Of a DNA stretch of 64,000 bases, positions 19,917 through 31,399 are shown piece by piece; position 1 is the stretch's first letter; every line of letters starts with the position of its first letter. Under the pieces are notes generated by a model that saw only the letters and a program-made list of their open reading frames with translations, had not been told where the DNA came from and ran no database searches. A program made the position numbers and the translations under genes. This stretch comes from Fonsecaea monophora (taxonomy: Eukaryota; Ascomycota; Eurotiomycetes; Chaetothyriales; Herpotrichiellaceae). Location: contig NW_019174001.1 of NCBI RefSeq assembly GCF_001642475.1, positions 1 through 64,000 on the forward strand. The letters are read 5' to 3'.

Positions 19917-21617
19917 TCAGCTGTCCAGCTCGCTCACCCTGACAAACATGCCCTTCTGCACGAACAATCCGTAGTTCGTGTCCTTCTTGATTGGATGTAC
20001 AGAATCAACCAAACTCCAGTCAAACCTCCGGATCATCTCCAAGAAGATCTTGTTCAGTTCCAATCTCGCAATATTCTCACCCATGCAGCGGAACCTGCCA
20101 TTGCCAAAGACGAGATGGTGCGCCTCTTCCATGATGGCCAAACGCTCAGGAGACGCCTCGAGCCAGCGTTCGGGCCGGAAGATCTCAGCGTCTGCACCGT
20201 ATACCTCTGTGTTATGGCGGTGCATATTCCAGGCGCAAAAGGCGACCTCGGTGCCAGGAGGGAGGTAGACGCCATTGTGTGTGTCACCTTGTGCACCGAC
20301 GACTCGAGGGAGTAAGCCTGCCGCAGCCGGATGATGTCGCAGAGCTTCCCTGATGCAAGCTTGCAGATACGGCAGCCTCAGTGCTTGAGAGTATGAGATA
20401 ACCTTATCCAAGCCAATGTCTGTGGCCAGTGCCTCCGCTTGGAGCTTGCGGTATACATGTGGATTTGATAAGATTGAGAGGAAGCCAGTGCGAACGATGG
20501 TCGCCGTCGTGTCGGAGCCCGCCAGCAACTGGAACAGCGACTCGTCCGAGATCTCCAGTTCTGACAAACCATGGGTTTTGAACGAAGTCACCATGTCATA
20601 GCGGCCCGCCTTCTCCCCGGAGAAACGGCCAGCAATGATTTGCCGAGCGACACTGCAATGGTGTTAGTCTTAGCTGGGTGGTGAATTACTTTGCTCGCAT
20701 GACCCACGCTTTGACCTTCCCAAGCCCGGTCTTCTCCTTCGGTGAAGGCACAAGGTTTGCTTGCACCGTTGGGATCCTCGCGATGGCTGACAGCAGCGGC
20801 ACTGCGGAAAAGACATTCATGATGGGGAAATTGTCCTCCATGGACCTCACATATGTGTATTTGTCCGTGTCGTCCGAAACGAACCCGAATGCTTCACCGA
20901 GGGACAGATATGTGATCACGTCCAGGGTGAAGTATTGTGCCAACTGGGCCCAGTCGAGCGGCTTGATGTTGGATCCCACCGACAGATATTTTCGTTTGAC
21001 CAGGTGCACGACGTCCATGACTACCTGATCAATACTGGGCTCGCATTCAGGGTTATCCTTGCCTGAATACTGTCACCGAGCTTAGTGTCTTGAACCAATG
21101 CCGAGTGATACTCGTGCTTACCCCCGGAGACAGCTTTGCACGCATGAGGGAGTGCTTCTCGTCATTGAGCTCGGTGAAAAGGTTCTCCCGCTCAGCGTCC
21201 ATCTTGAATGCCTTGTACCACGGGCCCCGCGAGTAGTCGTTGATCCTGTGCGCATTTGCTTTGCGATACAGTTCGAGATCCGACGTCACCACCATGGACG
21301 GGCTAATCCGAGCAATGGATCCTGGACCGGCTCGTTAGAACCTGCCTTGTCCACCCTGTCGTTCCCGAGGGATTGGAAACCTGTCTCATACCGTAACGAT
21401 CGCATGCTTTTTTCAAGGCAAGATGGCCTTGCCCCGAGACTGCGGCTTTGATCCACCACCAATTCGTGAAGCCAGCCAACGGTGGCCCGGGAACATGTCG
21501 TAGTTTGCTGTATGCTATGAGGGTTGAGACGACGGCCCACGCCAGCCAGGTAACAGCGGAAAGGGCCAGGATCTTGGTAAAGCTGACCTGCAGCGTACCA
21601 GTGACTTGCTCCAGCAT
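19917..21617 (-). CDS. Cytochrome P450 monooxygenase (pisatin demethylase-like)
   Basis: Spliced model complement(19917..20652, 20690..21069, 21122..21321, 21392..21617), 513 residues. An N-terminal membrane anchor (KILALSAVTWLAWAVV) and proline hinge (RHVPGPPLAG) mark a microsomal enzyme. The core is complete: I-helix AGSDTT (313-318), ExxR as EALR (371-374), PERW (419-422) and heme loop FGNGRFRCMG with Cys448 as iron ligand. The exon joins read YGSIARISPSMVV, LSPGYSGKDNP and MRANVARQII, all fitting fungal P450s of the CYP57/pisatin-demethylase-like type. The third intron, 37 bases, is unusually short but has a GACTAAC branch site. Such enzymes hydroxylate or demethylate secondary metabolites or plant compounds using a P450 reductase; the substrate cannot be read from sequence. 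No biosynthetic partner gene lies beside it. Confidence 0.92.
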
Positions 21618-22276
21618 TCTGGGGGATAAACACCTCCTAGACTGCGATGAAGCTTTGACAGCTTAAGTGGCTGTGTACAAGTACGGCCGTCGTGATGTGT
21701 AAAGTTTGAAGTGCAAATGGATAGAATTTTGTTGATCCTTTATAGAGAGGGGAACTCTTGTGCCTTTACCGATTAGATGGAACGAATGCATGTGCCCCCT
21801 CGCAAGTCGTCTAGATACTAGCCAGTTGTTGGTGGAAGTTCAGGCGATGTCGGGGATCTGCTCGGTCCATGGCTGCTTTGTTGGCTCGAGTCGTCCAAGT
21901 ACTAACAATCGTCCAGGCACCTTCGGTTAATTGCCGTTCCAGTTTTGTCACTGGTGTATCCCTCGTTCAAGGCAACCCCTACATGTTGGAGAGAAAGCGA
22001 ACATCATTGTTGGTGATAACAAGATGCGGTCTGGATCAGATCCACCGACCCAGCAATATGCTTTGCTTGTCCATTCCCTCCCATATTGTCGGCCACTCTG
22101 TCTAGACTGCTCTGGGAGAGGGCCTTGAGTGTGGCCCCAGCCCTACACCCTATCGTACCGCGGCCCTCGAATCGGTGGAAGACGGGTTTGTTGTTGAATG
22201 ACGAGAGTTGCGACGCCACCATGTACCCAGATCTGCTCCCTTTCGTCCCTTTGTCCTCAGGAGTTTCAGCAGAAAG
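21618..22276. other. Intergenic region between P450 and methyltransferase relic
   Basis: About 660 bases, divergent between the P450 (-) and the decayed methyltransferase (+). Apart from the TATA candidate nothing is recognised. Confidence 0.5.
21739..21744 (-). promoter_or_regulatory. TATA box candidate of the P450 gene
   Basis: On the minus strand the sequence CTCTATAAAGG lies about 122 bases upstream of the P450 start codon, a good match to TATAAA at a typical fungal distance. Confidence 0.5.
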
Positions 22277-22790
22277 ATGGACATGGCTTCTTTGACAAAC
22301 TCAAATGCCGGCGCCAGTCGACTAGGTCAAGAGAGCGACGAGTTGGAAATAGACCCTGGGGTTTGTCCAACGTCTCATCAGTAGCTCAAACTAATGATAA
22401 GAGCAGTACGACACCGAGGACTCAGGCTTCGAGCAGGACTCAATCTTGACCCAATCAGTTCGGTCGAGTATATATCAATACAAGGTCGAGAACAGCCGGA
22501 CATACCATGCATATAAAGAAGGCCAATATTTCATGCTCAACGACTCTGCCGAGCACGAACACATGGAATTACGACACCAGGCAATGTTGCTTGCTGCTGG
22601 CTCCCAGCTCTTCTATGCGCCTGTCAAGAACCTCCACCATATCTTGGACCTGGCGACGAAGCGATATACCTATTGGCCATGGTATGTGAAGGGTCAAATT
22701 CCAGTCCATGAGACTGACCTAGATTGCCACAGTGCCGTCATATATGGCAAAAAGCCTATACCCGTGTTCTCGATGGGCTCTGCGCTATGA
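22277..22790 (+). pseudogene. Truncated TAM-domain (UMTA/LaeA-like) methyltransferase relic
   Basis: The sequence starts like a fungal TAM-domain methyltransferase: an N-terminal exon ending ELEIDPG, then after a likely intron (about 22359-22400) QYDTEDSGFEQDS, SSIYQYKVENSRTYHAYKEG and a long helix, closely following the family pattern SSIxxYxxENGRxYHAYxEG. The SAM-binding motif I that should read ILDxGTGTGIW is corrupted to ILDLATKRYTYW, and the next family motif (GTDLS) survives only as ETDLD. The frame stops at 22790 and none of the later methyltransferase motifs is found downstream. It is best read as a pseudogene that lost its catalytic core. A living truncated protein is possible but would not bind SAM in the usual way. 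Confidence 0.7.
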
Positions 22791-23559
22791 GCGACCCGAG
22801 GGCCCCTGTTGTCGGATACAACGGGCGGACATCTGGTCTCACCGCAGTGAGTATTCCGTGGGCTCATCCAAGACCCTAGATTGTAATTGGAGGCAATATC
22901 TTTCTTCCATCAGCATTCCGGTACGTCGTGCGAGTATGCGGTCGAGAGGGTAGCCGGGTACCTCTTCCCTTTTTTCCAGAGAAATGACAGAAAAAGAGCT
23001 GCTATCTATGTACATAGTTGTATGTAGAGAAGGATATTTGCTGCAAGCGCCAAGGCTGCGCAAGGCTGCATTTTATGACTCCATCCGCCTATCAACAAAG
23101 TCTTCAACAAGGCTGTTCTTTTCCCCTTCTTCCTATACCCAATCTTCTCCGCTGCGGCCTCGCTCCTTCAGAGCCGGAACTTGGAGAGTACGTGACCACG
23201 ACTTTTGAAATCACCCTTCTGTGCTTTCATCCGTTCTGAACATCCCTCGATTGCCTGTACCCCGCAGCTAGATTTCCCTCACCCACATCTCATACCATCA
23301 CAAAAAGAAATAACACGGACAAAATAGCTTCAACACTTATGGTCGGGATAGAGATCAGTGGCAAATACAAAAAAGCAATGGTAACAGCTAGCACTACTCC
23401 GCGTTCAACGTCGAAAGGCTAAGAGAGAAGACCACTCTCTTCCACAAACGCCCGACTTGATTTGCTAAGGTTATCACGGTCTGATATCGCGCCCCTTTCC
23501 ATCTCTCTATCAGAATAACGTTCATATTCTTGGAAAATCTGTCGAAAGGGGGAGAAGAA
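22791..23559. other. Intergenic region upstream of HCS1
   Basis: About 770 bases. No continuation of the methyltransferase relic could be found; the right half is the presumed promoter of the helicase gene. Confidence 0.5.
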
Positions 23560-25977
23560 ATGGCACCCTCAGCATCCGAAACGCTTTCTCCTTCCGCCTT
23601 CTTCACTATCCTTCTTCACCTGGTCAACCTCGAGCAAGATTCCGAGGTCGCCGAGACCTCCCTCCTGCTCTCATCCACGCCGCCCACGACTCTTTCCCGA
23701 GCCGGGCTCGCGATCCTAAACCTCTCAGTCCACTCTCTGAAGACCGGGCTCGGGGGACGCAGTGTGGTGGAGCTCGGTCTCGATCCCGCGGTCGTCAGCA
23801 AGGACTCCAGAGGTGAGTTGCCAGAGCACGGGATCCGGACGGGGGATATCGTGCGCGTTGGAGAGACCCCGAAAGGCACGGCGAGGAAGAAGGAAGCCGC
23901 TGAGCTCAAGGAAAAGGGCGTTGAGGGCGTGGTGGTCCGGGTTGGGCAGAGGGCTGTGTGGGTTGCCCTGGGCAAGGAGGGTGGAGGGAGCGACAATGTC
24001 GAAGAGGTCCCGGACGGAAAACTGTGGCTGTACGTTTTCTCACTGTTGCTAGAATTCTGTGAGGGTTGCTACAGACTCGCACTGACCAAGGAACTGATTA
24101 TTCGCTGCACAGGGTTAAACTGGCAAACGATGTCACTTACAGGAGGTACGTTCTGCTCCATGTGGCTCTCGAAAACCAGACTCGGCTGACTGTAGTGTCT
24201 GAAGAATGAACCAGACCCTTACTAGGCTACTCAAAGCGCCCGAGTCGTCGTACACAACGCTGCAGCGTGTGCTCCTAGGGCTTTCTTCTCCAGGCACAGC
24301 TGACTCGTCTCATTCGGACAAATTCGATTTCTTCGACTCGACATTGAACCCATCCCAACAAAATGCCGTCCGTTTCGCCCTCTGCGCACCGGAGATAGCT
24401 CTCATTCACGGTCCTCCTGGAACAGGGAAGACATACACACTGATCGAACTCATCCTGCAGCTTCTCAAGCGTAATCAACGTGTGTTGGTGTGCGGACCCA
24501 GTAACATCAGTGTGGACAACATTGTTGAACGTCTTTCCTTGACCTCCCCAAGTACACCAATCGTCCGCCTAGGTCATCCGGCTCGCCTCTTGCCAAGTGT
24601 TTTGAACCACTCGCTCGAGGTGTTGACGCGGACGAGCGAAGCTGCGGGGATTGTAAGCGATGTGCGCAAGGAAATGGATACAAAGCAAGCTTCTATTCGG
24701 AAGACTCGCAACGCACGCGAACGGCGTGCAATCTACGCCGACTTGAAAGACTTGAGGAAAGAGTACCGGGAGAGGGAAGGGAAGTGTATAGATGGACTTG
24801 TGACGAGCAGCAAAGTCGTGCTGTCGACACTGCACGGTGCTGGAAGCCACCAAATCCGCAATCAAGCCTTCGACGTCGTGGTGATTGACGAAGCCAGCCA
24901 GGCTCTCGAGCCACAATGCTGGATCCCGCTGGTCTTCGGAGGAGCAAACGTGAGAAAGCTGATCTTAGCGGGCGATCATCTACAGTTGCCGCCAACAGTC
25001 AAGAGCGCAGATAACAACAAAGACAACAAGGAGGAGAAGAAAGCAAGGATCAAAACTCTGGAGGAAGAACTGGCAAAGTTGTCTGTCAAGGATCAAGAAC
25101 TAAAGGCAGCGAAAAGTTGGTCCTTGGAAACAACAATGTTTGACCGACTCTTGGCCAGACATGGATCTGGGATCAAGAGGCTGCTCAATACGCAGTACCG
25201 AATGCACGAAAAGATAATGCGGTTTCCCAGCGATGAGCTATATGAGGGAAAGCTTGTCGCCGCCGATGCTGTCAAGTCCCGACTGCTGAGAGATCTGCCG
25301 TACGAAGTACAAGAGACCGAAGATACAATCGAACCACTTGTATTTTTCGACACCCAAGGAGGTGACTTTCCGGAGAAGGCTGAAGACGGCGCGAGTGGCC
25401 AGGTTAAAAAATCGACCCTGCTGGGAGACAGTAAGTGCAATGAAATGGAAGCGGCTGTGGCTGCCATGCATGTAAAGAATCTGGTCGAGGCTGGAGTTAG
25501 GGACGAAGACATAGCGGTCGTCACACCCTACAACGCTCAGCTCGCTCTTCTGAGCTCATTGCTCAAGGAGAAGTTCCCAAACCTCGAATTGGGTAGTGTG
25601 GACGGTTTTCAAGGCCGAGAGAAGGAAGCCATCATTGTCAGTCTGGTCAGAAGCAACGCTGAAAAGGAAGTGGGCTTCCTGGGAGAGAAAAGGAGGTTGA
25701 ACGGTAAGTCCAATTTCCCCATGCCATCGTCGACTGTGTTTTTGTGCGCTTGCGCAGATACGAGCACCCTGCAGCCTGGATCGAGTCTTCTGTGTGCAGC
25801 GTATCTAACAAATGGCGGTCTCTAGTTGCAATGACCCGACCGAAGCGCCATTTGTGCGTGATTGGCGATTCAGAGACCGTTTCTCGAGGTAGTCCCTTTT
25901 TGAAGAAGTGGATGAAATTCTTGGAGGACCATGCCGACCTGAGATATGCAAACATCGAGGATTTGGAACTCGGGTAG
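23560..25977 (+). CDS. HCS1: SF1 DNA helicase, DNA polymerase alpha-associated helicase A type
   Basis: Spliced model join(23560..24029, 24113..24145, 24205..25703, 25826..25977), 717 residues, near the size of yeast Hcs1 (683). The N-terminal region includes SSTPPTTLSRAGLAILNL, typical of the Hcs1/IGHMBP2 group. Helicase motifs: I GPPGTGKT (237-244), Ia, II DEAS (396-399), III AGDHLQLPPT, IV LNTQYRMHEKIM, V SVDGFQGREKEAIIVS and VI VAMTRPKRHL, the last restored by the 122-base intron 25704-25825. The micro-exon 24113-24145 encodes VKLANDVTYR and joins to RMNQTL. The enzyme is a 5'-3' helicase linked to DNA polymerase alpha in yeast; the Upf1-like fold also allows RNA roles. The first ATG in the frame was taken; upstream only a TTG is available. 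Confidence is high for identity. Confidence 0.93.
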
Positions 25978-28900
25978 TTTGTGTCGTTACACAACGTCCT
26001 GCAATTCAAGAATCTGCACAGTCGGGCTCATGCCCTGAATCATTGGAACCCAATGTCGGCAAAGCTAGCAAAAGAACTTGGTTAGTGGTGGGAGGCACAC
26101 CTCGTATTGGTTTGCTTTCAGGTACATTTGAAACGCATACGAAAGAGGCCGGTAGCCAGTTTCATGTCAAAGGGACAGGTCTGACGTGGAATGTCCTCAG
26201 CAAATAAAGCAGGATTTGAACAGCAATTGGTTGATGATAGCCCAGAGTGCTCCGTCACAACTGCACTTCCGATTTGACCACGCAATCGACTCGAGATTCG
26301 TCAATTACGGCCCTACCACGGGTTCGCATTATTGGGCGCCTTGCGAGGTCAATCGCACGCTGTACCTGCGCGAACGGGAACAGAGCCGGTGTCATGATGG
26401 TTGTGTCCACGGGCCCCGTTGTTGCGACAGGATCAATCAGGCGTCCACCACGAACTGCACTGTAAAATCCTCACAGAACACGTCACGGGGCCGAAAACAT
26501 GCCATGCCACCCATGTATATGGTGGGGACATCTGTACTCAGAGGCGAACGAGTCGAGCCTCGATTGCGCAAGGAAGCCGAGAGAGAAAAGAAAGAGTTTG
26601 TGGTTTCTGTTCGGCGAAAAAGGAAGCATTGCCCAACGACGAGTAGGAGTAGCCAAACCAAAGGGCCAAGATAAGGGTTCGTTGCGTGAATGTAAAAGAG
26701 AACAAGGTTAGGCCAATCAAGCTCGATTTCACGCTTCTCGAGAGCAGACGCCTTTCATAATGGGTCAGCAAAGTACCGAGTACTCTTACGAGTATCATGA
26801 GTTCAAGGATTCCCTGCCATATCAGTGCTGAGTAGCAACGAGCGGGGGCCTCCAAACACGACACTCGTGGCGAAGCGGACACGCCGCTGTTTTTCCTGTT
26901 TTTGCACAGCAAACATTGGGCAGCCTTACCTGATCAGTGTTCACCAGTGCACGTTGTGATATCTCCGATGATGGTGTTATTTAGGCTTATGACTGTTGGA
27001 CGGTTTCTGGCGTAACTTCCGGTGTGCTCCCGAGAGAGAGACATGTTTCTGTCCCAGACTACCCTTCAAGTTCGCTTGTATGATTTCGAAACCGCGACGT
27101 GAGCGGCTTCGTCTGCGTGAGCTCAGTCGCAAACGGGTATTTCCGCGCTAAAAATGACTTGCATCGCTGCATGGCGCAGGGGTAGTCATGTTGAATCCAA
27201 TGGACTGAGCAGAATAGGAAGGGGTGGGCTGGCCAGCTTAGAGGAGGGTCGACATGTGGTCATGCTGGACAGGGCATAGTTGGCGCGGATAGCGTCCGAC
27301 CAGGTGGTCGCACTTGTTCTTCGACCGTCCTCCTTGGATGATCCGTCTCTTTCAGCTTTCCGGAGACCCCGTGGTATTTTTTTTGAAGAGGGAAGCGGGA
27401 TCAGCGCGTAGACGAGAGGGGAGGATTGTGCGGTGAGATGGCACACGGATGGTTACGAGGTGCCACAACACCTGCGGGAGCGCACGAACTGGTGCTGACC
27501 AGTCACGGGGGAGAACGAGGCAATACCAGCTGCGGTCAACCGGCACGTCAGGATGTCGATAGTTCGTTAGTGGGATGGACAAGATGGTGGAGGTGGATCG
27601 AGTGAGCGCCGACGGATCATGGTTGGTTGGGGGCTGGCAGATGACTTTTCTTTGGCTGGAGACGATGAACGTAAATTGTTTCTCGCTGATGTGGTGCCTG
27701 TGTTCGATGTCTTTGATCCTTCATGGGCACGGCGAGGAAAATCCCTAGTGAGCTGAACCCCTACTTAGAGGTAGGTAGCTGGCGTCGCAGTTTGGAGTCT
27801 AGTTGCTTGGATGTGCTGAGAAGGGGCATTCCTAGAGAATACCTCCCTCGTACTCGCGCGAGCTAGTGAGGCCTAGTGATGCCTAGGGAGCCCCTCCAAG
27901 GCTAACGAATGAATGACTGGGGCGCGTCGGCCACTCTCTATCACTACTGGTCAGTAGCCTGCCAGCCTTGACGCCCGCATTTCCTCTTTCTTGTCTTTCT
28001 GGTTCTCCTGGCTCACTCTGCTTCACACCCACCGCCATCCTTGTCATGACTTGTCTCCATCAGGGACCTTGCCCCTCCATTATTGCGCCGCGCCGACTCG
28101 ATCTCCTGCGTCCAAGTCATCATCCGCTGTCTAATTCCGCCGCTGTTGAAACGGGAACAAAAAGAGGATGGATGTTGTGAGCACACCGGAGCAAGTGGGA
28201 CACGGCCAGCTGTCACTCTAGGCCACGCCAGAGATTGTCATACTTTCTTCTTTTGAGTTGGCGTCGTGTCTCTTTCACCCTTCAGAGCAGCCTCGAGGCT
28301 TGAAGCTCGAAGCTTGCCAGAGCAATGCGGGTCGAAGCGATGCCGAAACCAACACCAACTCTGTGATCTACAAGGATACGACTACTACACACCAAGACAC
28401 TGCTGTCTTTGCCGTGCTTGCAGCTCTGTCTTCGTCTCTTCAAAGCCGCTTCGGCCCTTATTTACCATCGTGCAATTCTGCAATTCTGCGACCCTGAGAC
28501 TCTACTCCTCCTGTTTCGCCCCATTGTCCGTCTCGAGTCTGCCTTACCTTCGGTTTCCGCGCACCGTTTCTGTCTTCCAACTCCCTGGTCACTCTTTCAT
28601 AAGGTCATCATTGGCCCTGCAGTTGTTCAGGCCCACTGTTCCTTCTCACCACTGCCTCCGACTGGTGTTGCCGCCTTATCTAGATATACTTTTGGCTCTA
28701 ATCTTAATCTTCCAGAAAAACCTATGGTAGACTTCCAGATTTCCGGAGATCTAAGGGCAGTTGTCGCGGCTGACATCTCAGTGACAGATGCAATTGTGCC
28801 ACCTCTGTGACCGTCAGGGATAGCACTCATCGATACGAGCTTCCCAATGTCTGTTGACAGTCTGTGAAGCGGGCACATTTCAAGCCACAGCGCATCAGCA

Positions 28901-28998
28901 TGATGCCACACCTTCAGGTGTCATTCGTCCAGTCCTGATGTTGCGCAATTGGTGATTTCTGGGAGGTAGTATTCGCTCAGGCCTCGCAATCTCGCGAT
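25978..28998. other. Long intergenic region
   Basis: About 3.0 kb without a supported gene. Several plus and minus frames of 70-160 codons lack domains and have unstructured, Arg/Ser-biased composition. The last about 750 bases (28250-28998) are pyrimidine-rich on the plus strand and probably serve as promoter and 5' leader of the next gene. GTACTC/GAGTAC dyads occur near 26780, and AGGTAGGTAG near 27770. Confidence 0.5.
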
Positions 28999-30795
28999 AT
29001 GCCCTCTCCCAACCACAAAGCCAAGGGATCAGGGTCTTTGTCCCTGGCCAGCACGGGCGCTGCTTTGCGCCGTGGCGAATTGAAGATATCAGATCCCATT
29101 CCCTTCGATGAGTCTGGGGTCTTCAGCAACACTAGCACCGTGCCACCCGCCAGACATCTGTCGGTACAGCGACATAACGACACCACATGGCCACGGGCAA
29201 GTACGGCGACGCAGGATACCCATGTGCGACATGTCAGTGACCTTCCGCCACACACACGTTCTCGTACTTCCGCTGGGCCATCACTGAATCAGAGCTCAAT
29301 GTCTTCCATTCCTTCCAAGGCATCATTGAACCAGAAGAAGCCCAATGGATTGCGCGCAACGCTCAGGCGCATGTTCTCAAGCAAGAAACACAGATCCGTA
29401 CCTACTGATACAAGTGGCTTTCACTACAATGATACGGGACATCTCAAACCAGTCACAGAGCAGCCGATTCGGACACGACTGGAATCGGCTCCCCAATTGG
29501 GATCAGACACAAACTTGCGAGGAGCCGCGCTAACTTCACATTCCAATCCATATCCTCAGGTTGAAGCTGTTCACCAGAGCTTACCCCCTCCTCTGCGGCG
29601 CGGGCGTCGCAACACTCTACCCAGTCTCGTCTTCAGTGACATACAGTCAATTCTCGCGCCTGCGGTTGTTGACTGGCCAGAACCGCAACCGTCCTCAGTG
29701 GAACAGAGGTCAAAGGAAGACGGTGTCTCGGATCGTCAGTTCAAGCGGCGATCGAGGAGCGCAGACGCCCTCAGCGAACTTGTTCACCAAGGCAGCGATA
29801 AACGCCCTTCCACTCGTGACCGAGCAGGTGAAATTGCTTACTGGCGCAATAGCGCCATCCAAAACCCTGTTCCTGTGTACAGTGGCCAATCGATCTCGGT
29901 AGATCCCACACACGTCTTGGGATCAGACAACCCGATGGCGGAATCGGAGCGTGGTCGTTCCACCGTCGAGCCTATGCAGACTTTTGACTTTGGCCTTGGA
30001 AGTCCAGAGCGGGATGAGATCGGACTGGAGCAGAGAGTCAACACTCTAGAGATCAAGCTCTACGACTTTGAATTTGCGTTGGCCAAGCTCCAAGGCAACG
30101 ACTTGCCAAATCCGAGGTTAAACCAGAAACCATTCGGTCAAGGCACGATGCCGGACACGTTCTTTCACAATACGACGAACTTGACCTTGACAAGCGGATC
30201 GTCGAATGATTTGAGCTACCTTTCTTCTGGCGAAGCTCGGGATTTTACATTCTTGTCTTCTCCTGGCGAGTCACCGGCCCCTTCTCCAGAAGTCGATGAT
30301 GTGTTCAATCCTCAAAGAGCGAGCAGAGCTACAACTGCCACGATCAGACCCGCGACCGCGAGACGGAGGTCGCCCAGACGTTCGAGAGGGAATTCGCCGT
30401 CGTCGATTCATATTCCTTCTGAAAAGTTTGAGGCTTTGCTGGAAATGATGAAAGAGGAAAAGGCGGCTCGACAAAAACTGGAAGAGCAGGTATCCGAACT
30501 CCAGAAGGAAATGGACAGCATGAGGACTCCGGTCTACGCGACGATCAGAGAACCATACCCAACACCTAGTCCCGACTCAAAGCAGAACTTGTCTGGCACG
30601 CCAACTCGAATGAAAACACTGCATCGAACCCATCCATTTCAATTAGACCATTTGCCCAAAGAAATATCTCGTTTTAGTGGGACAGAAGATTCAGATGCGG
30701 AAGAAGGATTCGAGGACGTCTACGAAACCCCTCGGGAGCAACAACGTGATACATTTGAGACGGCAAGGGATTCCCAGCAAGTGGCAGTTATATGA
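28999..30795 (+). CDS. Uncharacterised Ser-rich protein with C-terminal coiled coil
   Basis: Intronless, 598 residues. About the first 470 residues are polar and disordered with many Ser/Thr-Pro and Arg-rich patches (for example LRATLRRMFSSKKHR near 117-131), as in cortex- or cytoskeleton-associated scaffold proteins. A short coiled coil near 350 (LEQRVNTLEIKLYDFEFALA) and a stronger one near 475-512 (SEKFEALLEMMKEEKAAR and on) are the only structured parts. The tail is acidic (DSDAEEGFEDV). No enzymatic motif is present. Coding is supported by length, uniform protein-like composition and a good start context. Function unknown; an adaptor or polarity role would be a guess. Confidence 0.8.
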   Translation: MPSPNHKAKGSGSLSLASTGAALRRGELKISDPIPFDESGVFSNTSTVPPARHLSVQRHNDTTWPRASTATQDTHVRHVSDLPPHTRSRTSAGPSLNQSSMSSIPSKASLNQKKPNGLRATLRRMFSSKKHRSVPTDTSGFHYNDTGHLKPVTEQPIRTRLESAPQLGSDTNLRGAALTSHSNPYPQVEAVHQSLPPPLRRGRRNTLPSLVFSDIQSILAPAVVDWPEPQPSSVEQRSKEDGVSDRQFKRRSRSADALSELVHQGSDKRPSTRDRAGEIAYWRNSAIQNPVPVYSGQSISVDPTHVLGSDNPMAESERGRSTVEPMQTFDFGLGSPERDEIGLEQRVNTLEIKLYDFEFALAKLQGNDLPNPRLNQKPFGQGTMPDTFFHNTTNLTLTSGSSNDLSYLSSGEARDFTFLSSPGESPAPSPEVDDVFNPQRASRATTATIRPATARRRSPRRSRGNSPSSIHIPSEKFEALLEMMKEEKAARQKLEEQVSELQKEMDSMRTPVYATIREPYPTPSPDSKQNLSGTPTRMKTLHRTHPFQLDHLPKEISRFSGTEDSDAEEGFEDVYETPREQQRDTFETARDSQQVAVI

Positions 30796-31399
30796 GCCGC
30801 AACTGATGTTTGCGTTGCATTCATTGAGATTTCATACATCAATTCGCTTCTTGTTTGACTTTCTCGGTACCATATTCATCGGACCTTTGCCATTGGAAGG
30901 CGAAACACGACCCTTCCAACCTTGCTTTGACGGAGGCATTCAGCTGGGGGAGCTTTACATTGAGGATGCTGTTTGCATGAGATACCCATACAGGTGTGAT
31001 GGAGCTCCTAAGAATGGAGCAAGGCAACAGTGTTTATGTACGAATACATACGGCCTAAAGAGTGGCGAAATGTTCGAGTATAGCAGGAGTAACTTGAGTA
31101 ACTTGAGGCAATTCACGAGCTCTGTGAGTGAACCAACCTGGAAGGGCACCAGAGGTGCCAATATCAGCCAGCCATGCGTTTAGACATGCAAGGCTACAAG
31201 GCCGAGGTTTAAGCCCGCCAAGCGAAATGCCCATGCTCAAAGGTCCAAAGTTGCAAACATTGACGGTAGCAAAGTATCGATCCATTTGGAACTACGGGTT
31301 AGATACAATGCCTTGAAACTTTCTCTGGCTGTTTTGTTCTTCTCGCATTCACTCGTTAACGACACTTCCTCGACATTCTTTCATTTGGATCTGGCAAAT
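30796..31399. other. Intergenic region upstream of GPI11
   Basis: About 600 bases between two plus-strand genes. A frame reading into the GPI11 start lacks family similarity and is taken as 5' leader. Confidence 0.5.

Noticed and set aside
26186..26674. Plus-strand frame of 162 codons
   Set aside because: No domain or coding-like pattern; Arg/Ser/Thr-biased, in a region with many overlapping short frames.
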